DNA from: Calvatia gigantea
Lineage: Eukaryota > Basidiomycota > Agaricomycetes > Agaricales > Lycoperdaceae
Length of the DNA: 64,000 bases
NCBI GenBank assembly: GCA_025093985.1
Contig: JACAAK010000001.1
Span: 1,240,001 to 1,304,000 of the forward strand
Reading direction: 5' to 3'
The notes below the pieces were generated by a model. That model was not told the origin of the DNA and searched no databases. It saw only the letters and a program-made list of their open reading frames with translations. Of the stretch, positions 24,948 through 36,081 are shown one piece after another (the stretch's first letter is position 1; each line of letters opens with the position of its first letter). Made by a program: the position numbers and the translations under genes.

Positions 24948-27419
24948 CTAGATAGGCGAAAATGGTTGGACGCAGTTCACATCATCATAAGGTTGCCAAG
25001 TCCTCCTTGGACATATGCCATCGGTTTCATCGGAGGATGCTGGTTTAGCCTCGAACTGGATATATTCTTGAGTTCCTGCTGAATCGATGCGGATCTACGT
25101 GGAGTTCAGTATCTGAAATGGGGGAGTGAGGTGGAGTTATCTGCACATACAAAGGCGCCTTTATTCCCCACTTGATCGACATAATTTGGTGCCGAGAAAA
25201 CCTTGACATAATGAGCATTTCGCATGTCATGGAAACGAGCATATCCTACAGTAGTGCATAGTCCGTCATGTTCTATTTGGTACCCATCTGCAATGGACGT
25301 GTCAGATGAATGTCAAATGCAAGCTGGACAGATTACATGCCTTGTCGAACCTCATGACTCCTGATGATGCCAGAAACCCTGTTCAAGTTGCACCACCGTT
25401 TCGTAACGTCCGGGCCGAATGAGATACCAACCCCCTGAACAATCGCGTCATTGAGGGGAACCCATGACAAGGTAGATTTGTGCTCACTCGTTTACTTGGC
25501 CCACGACCGGGTGCATCTTGTGGGTCCGTCCATAACAGCTGTTCAGAAGTTAGACAGCGCCGATTAAACAGCGATAGAAACCGTTACCTCGCCTGTATTG
25601 TTTTGTCAGTGCGATACGGTATGTAAGGGATCAACTTGTAAACTTACACATAAGTCCTTCCGTGCCAGGTTGTCGACCCACCCGGCGAATCTGACGAATA
25701 TCGTCCAAAGTCACCTCGTCTTTGCTGAAGAGGCCCCCATGGACGACGAAGTATCGTTTGAACCCGTCAGCAGAAAGGATCGCTCCAGAAGCTTCCTTTG
25801 CTATTGGGGGTCTCGTGGCGCTAACCAAAGTCGCCAGAGGAACTATCAGGAATCAGTCAAAGCTGATGCGGGCAAGGACATGCGGACGAACGTTCCGTAA
25901 AGATGTGGGCGAATAACTACCGCTCCATTAGCCCTCAACTTGCGAACTGTCCGAGCTTTAGAGTTACCTTGTAGCTTTGTTCACCGTGCTTATGTTTCGC
26001 CTCCCCCTCAAAACCATACGTCCTGTTCATCTCTTTCGCTTCGTGATTGCCGCGGTTGATGAACATAAACTTCGGATATAACCCTATAGATGGACTTAGA
26101 AAGACGAAGTAGATCAGATATCACGACGTACATTTATACGCAAACGCGGTCAAGATGACTTCCATAGACCATGAACCTCGATCGACGAGATCACCATTCA
26201 TGAGCAAGTAATGCTTCTCGGTGGGCTCGCCCGTAAGCGAAAATAGATGTAGAACATCATAAAATTGCCCTGAGGAATCTCAGACACGCTCAATACCGCG
26301 TTCCCAATTGCGACTGACCATGAACATCTCCGATAACGTCGATGGTCACATCATCATTAATGGGGACCTCAACGAGGCTCTCTTCCGAGGAGAAGGTCAT
26401 ATGTGCCCCCAGGGCAATTTCCCAGACGTAACGTTTTGGCAGTGCCTTTCCGTCCGTGAACCACTGGATCATTTCACGGATGAACTCTAGGGTGATCCCA
26501 TATTTTCCGTCCTCGTAGGGTAACTTGGGTCCTGTGTATGTTTTATCCAAATCACATCCTCCTATTATGTACGCGTAAATCGCGAGTTTAACCTACATAG
26601 ATCTGCGTGACACCCACCTTCCGCAATAATTTCCAAGCATCTTGTCACCGCGTCCTTCTCTTCCTCCATTTCGATAGCCTAAAGGTGGAGTCAACCGGCG
26701 GTCGTTCCGTCGATAGCGCATGCCGAATACCTTCTCGAACTCAATTTTCCGTATTAGCTTTTGGGTTGCGACCATTTGCTGGCGTACAGTGTCATTCTTT
26801 GGCTCGATCGCGAGAACTTGCTTGAAGTCTGCAACAGCTAATTGGGGCCTAAGCGTCTGGAGATAACATGTAGCCCGGCTGTACGGAGAGATTCCTCATT
26901 AACATATATTTGCGAAGATGTGTGGGGGTTGCCCACCGATAGTAAGCCTTGGCATATCGGGGGTCGAGTTTGATAGCTTGGGCTGGTCAGAAAGCTCATT
27001 TAAAATCCTGAATAGCAATAGGTGTAAGCCGATTTGCCGCACTTGCATCGTTCAGGGCATATCCAAACTCCTCAAGTTTCATCCTCGCGTACGCTCGATT
27101 GCACCACAGCGTCGACTCATTTGGGTTTTTCTCAATAGCATCAGAATACAGCTTCGCTGCAGAAGTAAAATCATGATCTAAAAAAGGAGCGCGACAAGGG
27201 GTAAGCCCAAGATCACGAGTCAGAAATAAAAAAACGGCACAAACTTATGAAAGCTTCATTGGCCTCAGCTTTTATACGCACAGCTGCCGCCTTATCTTCA
27301 TCTGATACTGGCACGGGGTCGGCGAGGGTGAGATTCTGCAACTGAGGAGAGGGAACTGATGATGGCGGGGTCAAAGATGCTAGGGCAGGTGACGACGCGT
27401 TGGAGGACGAATCGGACAT
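24948..27419 (-). CDS. PPT1: Serine/threonine protein phosphatase 5 (TPR + PPP catalytic domain)
   Basis: Hsp90-associated phosphatase. The ATG at 27419 starts MSDSSSNASS; an in-frame ATG at 27482 would add 21 residues. Three TPR units follow (about 27300-26790): AAAVRIKAEANEAF, FTSAAKLYSDAIEKNPNEST, and KLDPRYAKAYYRRATCYL with PQLAVADFKQVLAIEPKNDT. The linker KTYTGPKLPYEDGKYG leads to the catalytic domain, with metal-binding motifs GDVHG (rebuilt across an intron near 26313/26282), NGDLVDRGSW and RGNHEAK, and later VVHGGLF, ELLWTDPQD, RSHEVRQG and VFSAPNYVDQVGNKGA. At EYIQFEA the frame leads into unrelated residues (stop at 24948). The expected tail HPPMKPMAY is present one base out of frame and ends at 24977. 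See the finding on the frame break. Confidence 0.92.
25044..25046 (-). other. Apparent one-base frame break near the end of PPT1
   Basis: The minus strand reads GAG GCT AAA CCA GC here. Removing one A of the AAA run would continue into NQ-HPPMKPMAYV and end in LMMM, matching the conserved tail of protein phosphatase 5. There is no room for an intron. It may be a sequencing error in a short A run or a real mutation. Confidence 0.6.
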
Positions 27420-27864
27420 GGTTGTAGCTGGGGATATGCTCCTCTGTCCTCGAGTTGCATGATTAAAGTCAGAATAACTCATCTAGGAACAATTCCCACG
27501 CGCTGATGTTTTTTTTTTTTTTGGTGAAGTTCCACCGGGGAGAATTCAGTGTGTGTATACTTATAGATCAACTATGCTAATGACATCCTCGAAATCTCGA
27601 GTAGGGCTGACATAAAAATCGGGAGGAATAAGGGGTATGAACGCACGGCGTAATCATGAATGAAATAAGAAAATATTGATTCGGTATATTCCAGATATTC
27701 CTCCAACTTGTCGAAAATTGGAGGCATGACGACTGGAGCACTTGAGCGAGGCGGCTGGCAATAACATGAGAAACAGAGGCGGCAGTAATGAGTGAAGCGC
27801 AGAATGAATAGTGGTGTGGCGTCGTGGATGGAGACCCGGTATTGATGTCGTTCATTTCCCGTAG
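27420..27864. other. Intergenic, with a T14 run
   Basis: About 445 bp between the PPT1 start and the 3' end of the GH23 gene. A run of 14 T lies at 27509-27522. Open frames at 27572-27871 overlap each other in two frames and show no family likeness, so I do not call a gene. Confidence 0.45.
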
Positions 27865-29083
27865 TTAACAAACGTCCAGGTTGAAATATTTTCCTAGTCT
27901 ATCGTTGTAGGCGTTGACGTTCTGGCACCAGCCGTTCAGGAATTGGTGGAGACTATAGAAATTAGACATTCAGTTCGAACTAAAGTGAAACCAAAATGAT
28001 CGCTTACTAGTCAAGGTTCTGCTGGCAGCGGCAGCAACTACCCCAACGAGCAGCAGTGGCCTTTTCCTATTGATAACAAGTCCCCTTAGCATCCGACTAC
28101 TAGATAGACGAAATAGGAATAACATACGGCAGTGAGACCGGTGTACCAGCCATTGTATTGACCAATACTTTTCAATACGTTGCCGTCGTTAGAAGCCAAG
28201 GTATTAGCAAAGAACTTGGCACCAGTGCGGATGTTGAAGTCCTACAGCAGAACAAAACCGTCAGTAATCAAATGCAGGTACAGTGATAATAATTTGCACA
28301 GGTTCACGACAATTTCCGCCAGGCGCACCACCGCATTTGTCCTTGGTGATTTGCATAAGGCCTTGTTCTCCAGCACCACCAACGGTGTTAGGATTGCAAG
28401 AACTCTCTTGCATAGCGAAAGAGGCCAAGAAGATGGGTGGAATACCAAATTGGTCACCGTACTTGTTGAAGATCGAAACGTAGGGTGCGCAAGCATGGAA
28501 CGGACTGCCAGGGGATTTGATTGCTTCGGATAGGGGCTTCACGATGACGTCTTTGATATGAATGGAAGGAGGGTTCCATCCTCCACCGTTAATCCCGCAG
28601 TTGAGGAAGTCTATGCTTCCATTAGGGCCACTCGTCTTGGTGGTGTGGTCTGGAACAGGTTTCAGAAGTATGAACAATCACGAAATATAGACAATCCCCT
28701 CACCGACTGCGTTACTAGCGCCACATTTACTAGTAGCACTGAGGACACTACCGCTGCTTCCTCCTCCAGAGTGATGGTTGCCTGCACCGGCAGCCTCCGC
28801 TTTCTCAGCAGGAGCTTTGGTCGGGGAAGCCTGGGGCTTTTTGGTGGAAGAAACCGCCGAGCTCTGCACCTCGTCATCAGTCTCGACTCCAGAAAGCCAT
28901 GACACAAGATTTATTCACCTTCTTGCGATTTACACAACGCTTCTGGGTAGACTTCTTCTGGAGGTCGGGCATCGCAGCAGAAATTCGAGAGTGGCGGACA
29001 CCCAACGAACGAGCATGGGGTGCGCTGGCATTGACGACGACCAGAGTGAAAAACAAGGTCAGGAGAGTTGTTGGGAACCTCAT
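27865..29083 (-). CDS. Secreted lysozyme-like transglycosylase (SLT/GH23 fold)
   Basis: Predicted extracellular enzyme cutting peptidoglycan or related glycans. The ATG at 29083 gives a signal peptide (MRFPTTLLTLFFTLVVVNAS). A Ser/Thr/Pro/Ala-rich linker with HHSGGGSSGS follows, then an SLT-type domain: INGGGWNPPSI, PFHACAPYVSIFNKYGDQFG and PPIFLASFAMQESSCNP, where Glu of QESSCNP is the likely catalytic acid. Then GAGEQGLMQITKDKCGG and, after introns, DFNIRTGAKFFANTLA and SIGQYNGWYTGL. The stop TAA at 27865-27867 follows YFNLDVC. Paired cysteines fit a secreted protein. Fungal proteins of this kind may act on bacterial walls, but that is inference. Confidence 0.85.
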
Positions 29084-31572
29084 TGTGGTGTTATATATAC
29101 TATAAAGACTGTAACGTTTAAACGACAGACAAAACCCCAGGTAGGAGACGGGGACGGGTTTTGGTGGAGGGGGCGGAAGTTGGAAGGGGAGAGGAGAGAA
29201 CGACGGTCAGAGGAGGAGGGCAAAGATGACCTTAATTTTCTTTCTGCGGTCAGATCGTTCAGGGATCACGGTCGCTAGGCTTGTTTCGTCTTTTCCAAAC
29301 TCCGCTCACCTTGGCATGGGTTCCCGTGTACCAGGTCTCAACCCAAGTCGGGAGCATTTGGCCGTTAAGCATCGTTGACTTGCACCATGGACATAGACGA
29401 CAGTAGACTACGATTTCCAGTAAAAGGGAGGATTGCCGTTGTAAGAAGGTAATCAAGCGTGTGAATTTTAATTTTATGTCTGGTCCGAACCCATCCTCAC
29501 AGGTACATTGTACCTTGGGGGTTGTTTGTCAGAGCATTTTCCATGGGTGTAATGAGCGGGAAATCGGAATGTCATCAGAACTTAGAAGGAACAACACTAT
29601 CATGTTCCATAGACCGTCTTGTACGTCTTCTAACCATCTGAGTATTTTGTGTGCTGTGCCGATGAGTAACAAACAACTTGAGAGGGAAGATAGCAATGCA
29701 ATGAGCCTGAAACTACATACAAGTTTTGAAACTGAAAGGAGATGAGAAGCACAGAACGGTAGGCGGGGCGCAGATAGCGGGTTGAATGCTTTATGTAGTC
29801 GTTATTTACTCGTTATCACGGACAAGAATAGGTACGAATAAAATAAGGCTGTTTACTCGTCAGAGGGTGAGATAATCACTATTAATCAGACTGTATCCAT
29901 CAAAAGAGATGGCCACCTCACTGTTAGATTGCCCGTCTAATCAAATATCGTATGAGGGAAATTTTCGAGTGACTCTATAGAAGCTTGGTCACAACAGCCA
30001 CTAATTCATACTTCGGAGCATTGGACAGTTCGAATTGTCCTGCCGCCGGAAGGTGACCACGCAATGCGGTTCACAATGCAGTCCACACAGGAGGTGCCGA
30101 GCACCAACCCGAATTCGCCGTGTTTCTTTGTCAAATTCAATTGAACAGACATCGCAGCAATGTTGTTGTCATCCCTTTAAGCTCCCACCAGATAACCTCA
30201 CCTGGAATGGCTGAGCTGGATCATTGCACCGATGAACCGGAGTGTTGCAGGATCAAAATAAGGTGACATTCGGACGACGCGGGAGTATCCCAGGAGCAGC
30301 ACGGGTACACGGGTACATCGCAACCGAGAACGGTTGTGAACACCATTTTGCAGTTTCTGACAAGATGATACGTTTCGGCGATCGCCTATCAATATTATCA
30401 ATGACTGTTCTGTCTACAGTCTTATGGAATGACAACTGGTCCTTGTTTGTCTGTGTGGGGAAATTACATAGTTCCGGTGGGATGGGGTAGCTTCGGAACA
30501 CAGCTTTTGCGAAGTGACGGGGACTGAAATAGGGGCCGGAGTGTACACTGCAGTGGACGTAGTCCAGCATCGGACTAGAGAGGCCCAGGAATTGGCAAGT
30601 CAGCCGGATCGGCCTCGACAAATAACCCCAGACTCGGGCAACGGGATGAAACAGTTGCCGTTGTGTGTGCGTCTGACTCGGACGAAAATGGAGATAGTGC
30701 ACCACACGTGGTTAGGGAAGCGTGGGAGTGGGCACAAACTAGAATAGCAATTGACCAAAGACAGTTGGGCGGTTGATTCAGAACGGTGGAAGAACAGCAT
30801 TACAAGCCCGAATTAGAAATGACAGGATTGATTCGACGTCTAGAAAATGGAGCAGAGTGAGGCAAGAGCTGTGTTCCCCCCGTGTGGGAAACTGGCCAAG
30901 AAATACTCATTACAATAGCTAGACAAAGTCAAACGCTGAGAGAAGAAAAAAAAAAGGGGGGGGAGGGGGCGGTGGGGTGAGTGGGACCAGGCTGAAGGGG
31001 AGGCTGTGGGGCGGAGATGAGTCGGGGGAAGCGGTTGTGATGAAGTGTGGGCAACAGTGCCACCGTAATGACTCGATGCTTGTTTATTTGTCCTTGTTAG
31101 GGCCAGGGGCTTTTCAGTGACTCCGTGCGCTCTTGGCCGTAGAGTCAACTTGTGTCGTCCTATCCCCTCTATAAATCCCTCACCCGGCCGTCTCGACCAC
31201 TTTCCCGACCCAGAACCAGCCCAAAACCCATTCCTAGACCAGTTTCTCGACTCACTTCTCCCGGATCTCACCCACAGAGTCTTCTGGACACCAGCAAGAC
31301 TTTGTGATCGGATTGTCCAGGTCTATTGACTTTGGACGTCCGCCTGAACCCAACCAGGCAAAATGTATTCAGTGCACATATCCCAAGTTCCCGTTAACAA
31401 GGCAATCTACCCCACTCTCGAGTCAACTTTCTCTGTTTCCCAATCTTCCCCCATTTTTACTGTTGATGCTGCCGCCTCTGCGCTTTAAATCCCCCGCCCT
31501 GACTCGCTGAACACCCAACTCGATTCTAGTCTCATTTATCAAACCAACCTGAACACCCCAACTCATTAAAGC
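29084..31572. other. Long region without a supported gene
   Basis: 2.5 kb between the GH23 start and the cyclin start. The longest open frame (30253-30705, minus) overlaps a comparable plus-strand frame and has no recognisable motif, so I treat it as chance. The right end holds a polypurine/G-rich tract (30940-31030), likely part of the cyclin promoter or leader. A pyrimidine- and CA-rich segment at about 31150-31560 is typical of a fungal 5' leader. Confidence 0.5.
30956..30985 (+). other. G-rich tract with G-quadruplex potential
   Basis: G8, A, G5, CGGT, G4, TGAGT, G3 in sequence: four G runs of three or more with loops of one to five bases. It is preceded by an A-rich run and lies about 600 bp upstream of the cyclin start codon. 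Confidence 0.6.
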
Positions 31573-33459
31573 ATGCACGCCTTCACGCACTCACTCGCGC
31601 ATCGGGCGCCTTCCGCCACCCGCCCTCGGGTGCGGTGGCAACCCTACACCACACTCTCCTCTCAATCATCTTCGTCCAGCACAATTTCCACAAAATCTCC
31701 TTCCTCGTCCCAAATTAGCACTCCCTCTACTTCTATTTCGTCTCCCCCAAGCAACACTCCCCTCCCTGAAAACAAGTCTTCTACCCACTCTCAGAATCCG
31801 AAAGAATCACCCCTCCCAAGGGACTCAACAAAGAAACAGTTCGCTGCAGGATTAGTCGGTCAGTCTCTGTCGCCAGTTCCTCTCAGGCAGCAACTTAATT
31901 AGTCGACGCTTGTAGATCAAACCGTTAAAACTCTCGCTGAAATTTGGCGTCCGCAGGATATTCCTGCTGCATTTCTAACGCCATCCCGTGCTGGTGTTGC
32001 CATCAACGGATCTTCAGACCCACAGAATAGCTATGGTACTGGTGTATTATGCCATCGCATGGCAGTGTCGGCTATCCTCGCTTCACCTCCGTCTGGCTGC
32101 GGAAATGACTCGAGGAGTTGTCTCGCCCCGATCAAAGGCTTTGTCCATGAGGTCCTTCGTCGCTCACGCACATCTGGTTGCGTCCTCCAGACCGCTCTGT
32201 GCTATCTTGAGGCCGTCCGTTGCAAAGTCCCCGATCTCGTACAGAAAGAGCAAGCTGGCCTGGGGGTTCGCGGGGAACCAGATATATCCAGTCGCATCGT
32301 CCCCGCGACAGAAGCCGAGCTCCAGCTCGAAGCAGACAACATCCAGTTCGAAATGGCAAATCCCGTCGAGATTTTCAATCAAGATGATCTTGTACCCACG
32401 GTTCGCATCACAGATATTACCACTGCGTCTCAGTATATTGAACCACCGGGAACAACCCAAGAAATATCGGCGGTGGCGCCAACAGCTTCAGTCGGTGCTC
32501 TGCCTTCACCTCTCCTCTGTCCTCGGCGGACATTCCTCGCATCGCTTATCTTAGCGTCGAAATTCACCCAGGACAAGTGTTATTCGAATCGCGCCTGGGC
32601 CAAATTATCTGGTCTTCCGGCCCGAGAGATCGGTCGTTGCGAACGCGCCCTTGGCGAAGCCCTGGAATGGCGACTTTGGGTTGGCAAATCTCCTGCCCAA
32701 GCACCTCAACCGAGTGGTCTAACATCGACGAACGTACCGAGCAACCGTCCGGTCGCTCGATCGCAAAGTGAGAGTAACATACTCAACATCCCGTCCACCC
32801 GCTCGCCCTTCCTAGTTCGCCAGGATTCTCGAGTACCGTTGATGGCTTCAAACGGCCAAAGGACGCTACACAAATGTCCCACGATGCCTGTGGACATTTT
32901 CGCAACGACATCCCCCACTGGCCGGGCGGGAATATCTCAACACCGGATCCCACAGGTAATTCAATGCAACATTCGCTCACAAATGTTGCTGATCTCCGCA
33001 TAGGAGCAGTTATCTTCGCTTGCAGGCGTACCAATGCCCTTCACGACTTACACTGACACGCTTAGTCAGAGTCCGAGTCCGGATAACCCCGGCCTGAGCT
33101 ACTCTCCGTCATCCACCGAGTCCTCGTCTGGCGACCAGACCATACAAATGAGTACTTTCATTGATGAACCGATGGCTACATACTCAGCGCCTCAGGCTCC
33201 CGCCGCAACGGAGTTCTGGCCATACTCGGACAACGGTGACGCCTCCCAGGATAGTCGGATTTTCCCTGTGGGTCTCACCAAGAGCCACCGAACTGTGAAG
33301 GCGCCTGCGGCGCCGGAACACCCCGGAGCCTCTGGATTCCCCCCTGGTATAGTCGCAAATGGCGAGCAATTCATGCCGCCAGGATACGCCCATCTATCGA
33401 ACTTGCCTTGGCTAGCGGAAGGTGAAATCCTCAGACCGCTTCCTGTCACGGCTGAGTAG
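31573..33459 (+). CDS. Pho80/Pcl-type cyclin
   Basis: Regulatory partner of a Pho85-type cyclin-dependent kinase. The ATG at 31573 opens a Ser/Thr-rich N-terminus of about 95 residues. Intron one (31859-31915) joins LVG to DQTVKTLAEIWRPQDIP. The cyclin box is in two parts, IKGFVHEVLRRSRTSGCVLQ with TALCYLEAVR, and CPRRTFLASLILASKFTQDK with CYSNRAWAKLSGL and LGEALEWRLWVG. About 110 residues of insert separate them, common in basidiomycete members. Intron two (32956-33003) joins HRIPQ to EQLSSLAGVPMP. The tail is long and disordered, and the stop is at 33459. It resembles fission yeast Pas1 and yeast Pcl5/Clg1; which one I cannot decide. Confidence 0.92.
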
Positions 33460-34168
33460 CTCTCTATGCGACATATGCGATATGTTCTCTCTGTGATTCT
33501 CGTCTCTTTGTTTCTCTCGATTCTGTTTATATTTCCCCGCTGTACCCTATATGTGTTGCTTGGACTTTTTTTTCTTTTTTCCATCTATGAAATCCGATGC
33601 TGATTGGGTGCTTGATGCGTGCTTTCTCTCTCCTCTTTCTTTCTCTTATATTTCTTTTCTCCTTTTCTCCTCCCCATCCCATGTTGGAGCACACTGTAGA
33701 CTTTGCAAGCCATCCTCGGGATATCACCAGGGACTCTGCCACACCAAGATCACTTATTGCTTATTTGCCCACGATACGGCTCTGCTAATGGAATATATCA
33801 CTCTCCGCTATATTACATTACAGCTCCCATCTGGGTGAATACTGGCTGCCGATAGGTCTGGATTGGTCTCAAGCCTTTTCAACTCCTTTCAATCGCTTTC
33901 TCAGCAGGTCCTTGGTGGTAATCTTCGATACTGGCACATGTAGCTAGCGACACATGCTTTCAATCTTGATAATAATGTTCCTTGCTGTACAACTAATATA
34001 CCCTCTGGTGCTCCATATATCTGCGGTGGGAGGGCAACTCTGGGCAACTGCGTCTCAATACAAAGGCAACCCGACATGTACGTATTGATTCATTTCCATC
34101 ACTCTAGACTTATTCCGGTACAGGTACAAAGCTCACCCCATAGATTCGACGATCTCATCAATCACTCA
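33460..34168. other. Intergenic between convergent genes
   Basis: About 700 bp of 3' regions. The stretch 33540-33670 is pyrimidine-rich on the plus strand, consistent with the 3' untranslated part of the cyclin gene. No gene or RNA supported. Confidence 0.45.
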
Positions 34169-35120
34169 TCACTCATTGAAGAACTCCAATGGAGTATCTG
34201 CTGTCTGGACACCCCGCCAGGTGGTGGGCTTGCCATTGGCATCACGATTGCCCTCATCAGTCCAAATTGAATGAAACTTGACATCTTCCGTTCCCTGTTG
34301 ATGCCACGGAGTTCCATCAGCCCCATTTGCAACTCTAGGAGATACAATAATGCGACGGGAGAGAATACGTACACGGTTGGGCGGGTCATGTATTCTGATG
34401 GGTTCCAGGCGGCGTTACAAGAAGGGTTTGGTAGAAGCCACCAGATAGTGCCAAGGGCCGTCCAGCGGTGTTGCAAATATTGCGTCATTGAACGATCAGA
34501 GCATTTAGAAAAGTTGAGGGTCGTGAGCACAGGGTCCAAGGGAAACGTCCGAGTGGTGAACAGACGGAAATGATTTTCGTCAGATGTTTTTTTTGTTGTA
34601 CGTCAACGGACCGGGCTACGGCGGAGGGATGATGTGGCTTACCTGACGTGGATAAATCCCTTGCCCTCAGCGTCATCGATTGCAGGGATTTTGATCTTCC
34701 CGAAGATGATGCACCCGTACGATGTTGCCCCACTCCGGACCTGGGCACGCACAGAACCACGTAGGTGGCGACGTAGGCAACGCAAAACCCGAGTTCAATA
34801 TGGCGATGACGATCAGCTGGATCCAAGTAAAACAATGATGACATCGTACCAAAACCAGGTCCTTTTCAATTGAGAATCTGACGAGGTCGTGGTCAGAAAG
34901 TCCGGTTGCTCGTAACCACATTCTGGGTTCATGCGCGCCCCAGAAATGACGAGACTTGATTATTTCCGCTTTTATGTCGTGAAGGACTGCGTTGAACGCA
35001 TCGACGGCGTTTTTACCTGGCTTGTGTGGCTCGTTCAGGTTAGCCTGCTCGGCGGAGGCTGGGGGAGAATTTTGACATGAGAGTTGTAAAATATGATCGA
35101 AGATAATTTAACGTACCCAT
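34169..35120 (-). CDS. Small conserved-looking orphan protein, about 178 residues, function unknown
   Basis: No family recognised. Four exons join in frame: 35120-35117 (only ATGG), 35058-34850, 34740-34643 and 34394-34169, total 537 nt. All junctions have GT/AG borders (GTACGT, GTACGA, GTAAGC donors). The product reads MASAEQANLNEPHKP at the start, then DAFNAVLHDIKAEIIKSRHF, WLRATGLSDHDLVRFSIEKD, IIFGKIKIPAIDD, EGKGFIHVRIHDPPN, RIIVSPRVANGADGTPWHQQ, VKFHSIWTDEGN and WRGVQTADTPLEFFNE at the end. The mix of charged and aromatic residues and the agreement of all four exons argue for a real gene. The third intron is 248 nt, far longer than its neighbours. No signal peptide or membrane segment. 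Confidence 0.72.
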
Positions 35121-36081
35121 ATTTCTCTGCTGTTTAACTTAAGCAACGAAAGTAGGCGAGTGAGTAGAGCGCAACTGCCTCTGATCAGCCTTTCAGGGTC
35201 GGTAAGGAGTTCTGAGCGTATCTGATAATAATCAACCTCCCAAAAGGATTATTACATATTCCTTACTCCATCAAAATAGGAAAATTCACCAGGCTTTACA
35301 ACGAATCAAAGGTTCGAGCGGGGCGCCGTTATTTGGAATCAGCCTTGGCGGTGCTGGTATGGCGATGGCGTTCAAGGGTGACCAACATCGCTACAGAGGT
35401 TGAAACAAATCAACTTAGCGTCCCAGTAATTAAGAGCCCAGGACCGAGCTATTGTCTATTCATAGCCAACGAGGCCATATCTCAGTGTCACGCTCCCAGA
35501 TCATCTAGAATGTTTGGCGTTCGTTTACTGAACTTCAATGAAGGTCTCCATAATCCTTACGGGCAGGAGTTGTGAGAAACAGGAGTTCGAAGTCGAAAGT
35601 CCAAAATCCCACACTTATACCGGAATTCTGACTCCCAAAAGCCCGTCCCCAAGCACCGCAGCAACCTTCTCTGAAGACAAAGCAACCACCTCTTAAAATA
35701 GAACGATCATCTCAACGCTGTTCCACATTTATCTGCAAGCATACAGGCGTCCTGGGTAGGGAGATGCCCAGTTTGTCCTCGAAACCACCAGCTGATATCC
35801 TATTACTCCCTGTCCTACATGGCCTCGGCAGAATCTCGTGCTGTTTTTCACACTGCAGCGTTCGCAATAGGCTTCCTGGGCTATTATTAGCCGCGCGCGC
35901 GTCGCGAACCCACCTAATCCATAAGGATAATGCCCACTCGCCTCTCAAGTTGCATGCATCCTATCCAATCAAATTTAACGTCTTCTCACATGTTTTTTTT
36001 TCCCCCAATAGCTTCGATTCCTCGACCAACACTTAAATACTTAAGAGGCGATCCTACGGCCCCTATCCACGGTGTTACACC
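35121..36081. promoter_or_regulatory. Divergent upstream region of the orphan gene and the aspartic protease
   Basis: 960 bp between two outward-facing starts. Contains a CG dinucleotide run (about 35892-35903) and an AT-rich element around 36030-36045 (cacttaaatacttaag) about 45 bp upstream of the protease ATG, a possible TATA-like box. Short open frames here have no family likeness. Confidence 0.45.

Noticed and set aside
30253..30705. 150-residue minus-strand frame in a gene-free stretch
   Set aside because: No domain, no start context, no splice partners, and competing frames on the other strand; probably chance.
35300..35345. Possible tRNA T-arm (ggttcgagcgg)
   Set aside because: No matching acceptor stem, anticodon arm or D-arm could be found around it.
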